From Saprospiraceae bacterium (GTDB lineage: Bacteria; Bacteroidota; Bacteroidia; Chitinophagales; Saprospiraceae), in the NCBI GenBank assembly GCA_016709995.1, contig JADJLQ010000001.1, positions 964,001 to 1,028,000 on the forward strand: 64,000 nt of DNA. Reading direction: 5' to 3'. The position numbers and the translations under genes are program-made. The notes beneath the pieces were generated by a model that did not search any database, was not told the origin of the DNA, and was given only the letters and a program-made list of their open reading frames with translations. Each line of letters starts with the position of its first letter. Within the stretch, counting starts at the first letter, position 1. Shown here one piece after another: positions 62,734 to 64,000 of this stretch.

Positions 62734-64000
62734 TTATTGGACTTTATTGAATCGGAACTGGTCAAATTGAACTATAAATAAAGCTTTGTTTTCAATGCAT
62801 TGGATATTCAACAATCGGTCATCAATCGGTTTAGAAGCGTCTATGATTTTCTCCAATCTAAATCCTGAAGCTAATCCATATTGGGTACTTATATCGCCAT
62901 AAATTGGGAATTTTCGACCATAGGTAGCCAACATTTTTGCCAAATATCGTATAGCATCGTATCCTTCATAGGCTTCTCTCATAGGAAAAGTTTGATACGC
63001 TTGAAAAAACGACTTTTTAAAGGAGGCCACTTCTGAGGAATTAATATCAGCGAAAGAAGAAGTAGTAATTATTACATTTAACTGCGAAAATAAACTATAA
63101 AAATCCCTGGGATAGTCCAGCCAGGATGGCATCCCAATCACTGTCACAGCACGCTGTTTCCGCATCACATTGATATGTCTCAAAAAGTTAAACACAATAT
63201 TGGGGTCGTCAAATTCGGTTACGATGTACACCGATTTAGTAGTGTCCATATACTTGTAGCCCTCTTCAAATTTGAAGTCATCCTTAACAATGCTTTGAGG
63301 AAGGTTTATTTTTTCTGAGCCCGATAATTTTTGAAGTTCGTTTTCAAAATAAGCCATCAAAGCTTTTGACCTCTCACGACCCACTACACAGATATCCGAC
63401 GGTTTAAACTTAGACATTATAAATTTGCTGAGCTCTTCACAGTGGGTCGGCAAAGATGCTTTTAACAACACATAATTTTCACTGATGTTTTCGAGCGTCC
63501 TGAAAGAATTCCATGGTGCAACCATAGGCACATTCATTTCTTTGGACCATTTGGCTGTTTCACTGAGGTGGTCTCTACGCAAAGGGCCTATTACCAAATC
63601 GGCATTAGCCATTGTAGATCCTTTTAATATCGGAATGATAGCATCCGGGGCTGCTTTGACATCGATGACATCAATATTCATTTTAACTGAGGTATCCAAC
63701 CATCCGGCAGCTCCCATTTTCATCCCAGCATAATAGTGAAAAAACTTCTCAGTTCCCTCGCTGGCGAGATCGCGTCCCAGGTCATCCTCCGAGACCGGCA
63801 GCAATACGGCTACATGGTATTCTTTCTTTAATGCATTGTTTAGCTTATCCTCAGAAATGGCCTCATCTTTGATTAATGGGCCTTGAGTAGATTCTTTCCA
63901 GACTACTGTATCAATATGGGTATTTTGGGCGTTGGCAGGTTCAAACTTGCCGGTTTTGGGATTATAAACCTCAGGCTTAGAAGTCACCACCTCCGGCTTA
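62734..64000 (-). CDS. Periplasmic-binding-fold type 1 protein (partial, N-terminus beyond window)
   Basis: The frame remains open at the right edge: codons before the GTG at 63990 read KPEVV, so this GTG is not the start. Residues near the edge are a linker (TSKPEVYNPKTGKFEP, a near repeat of KPEV). From about residue 56 a type 1 periplasmic-binding domain begins: YHVAVLLPVSEDDLG, FHYYAGMKMGAAGW, ADLVIGPLRRDHLSETAKW, VPMVAPWNSFRT, DICVVGRERSKALMAYF, AYEGYDAIRYLAKMLATYG. Bacteroidota proteins of this type often carry LysM repeats before the linker. Role unknown. Confidence 0.8.
   Translation of the reverse strand, partial: KPEVVTSKPEVYNPKTGKFEPANAQNTHIDTVVWKESTQGPLIKDEAISEDKLNNALKKEYHVAVLLPVSEDDLGRDLASEGTEKFFHYYAGMKMGAAGWLDTSVKMNIDVIDVKAAPDAIIPILKGSTMANADLVIGPLRRDHLSETAKWSKEMNVPMVAPWNSFRTLENISENYVLLKASLPTHCEELSKFIMSKFKPSDICVVGRERSKALMAYFENELQKLSGSEKINLPQSIVKDDFKFEEGYKYMDTTKSVYIVTEFDDPNIVFNFLRHINVMRKQRAVTVIGMPSWLDYPRDFYSLFSQLNVIITTSSFADINSSEVASFKKSFFQAYQTFPMREAYEGYDAIRYLAKMLATYGRKFPIYGDISTQYGLASGFRLEKIIDASKPIDDRLLNIQCIENKALFIVQFDQFRFNKVQ

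Noticed and set aside
1..64000. Search by eye for CRISPR arrays, tRNA or rRNA genes, IS ends and phage genes
   Set aside because: No regularly spaced repeats, cloverleaf-like gene, transposase or structural phage protein was seen; a covariance-model scan would be decisive for RNAs.

Overview
The window looks like a chromosome segment from a Bacteroidota bacterium, probably of the Saprospiria/Chitinophagia type. Pointers are the Bacteroidota-style -7 promoter boxes (TAnnTTTG) in front of many genes, a remnant of a type IX secretion C-terminal sorting domain, a TamL-type lipoprotein Omp85 protein, a DAHP synthase fused to chorismate mutase, WbqC, GatC, and moderately AT-rich DNA. I see no rRNA, tRNA, IS element, phage or CRISPR array. 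This is core/housekeeping chromosome with some decayed genes.

Layout. 1-3430: ThuA-like secreted protein, SpoU methyltransferase, a frameshifted membrane protein and a patch of gene debris. 3511-6703: two-component system coupled to a family 2 glycosyltransferase. 6796-13360: WbqC, a bacterial dynamin, GMC oxidoreductase, GNAT, M20 amidohydrolase and a lipoprotein. 13373-24904: PolX, an LEA-like repeat protein, PurM, MATE transporter, a decarboxylase/PhzF pair, glycosyltransferase, RecQ and an outer-membrane barrel. 25040-35213: subtilase, SWIM protein, amylase lipoprotein, RlmH, rhomboid, LolD-like ATPase, GatC, deoxynucleoside kinase, S9 peptidase and a TonB-like miniprotein.

35464-42306 is a three-gene cluster (transglutaminase-DUF2126, circularly permuted ATP-grasp/alpha-E, transglutaminase) of a widespread but poorly understood peptide-ligation type. 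42415-46700 is an aromatic amino-acid operon: prephenate dehydratase, aminotransferase, prephenate dehydrogenase, DAHP synthase-chorismate mutase. It is preceded by a Phe/Tyr-rich leader peptide and an intrinsic terminator, a textbook attenuator architecture, and closed by a second terminator. 46735-55130: SpoU methyltransferase, TamL, endonuclease III, LuxC-like reductase, RluD, a phosphoesterase and an ABC exporter. 55296-58547: LigD and Ku, a two-gene bacterial NHEJ system. The right end has a di-haem cytochrome c peroxidase, a TPR/PAS/metallo-beta-lactamase group, a third SpoU methyltransferase and a truncated periplasmic-binding-fold protein.

The most interesting signals are the Phe/Tyr attenuator, a recurring promoter arrangement with the -7 box only 4-8 nt before the start codon (predicting leaderless mRNAs), the ATP-grasp/transglutaminase cluster with a nested palindrome upstream, and several decayed genes.
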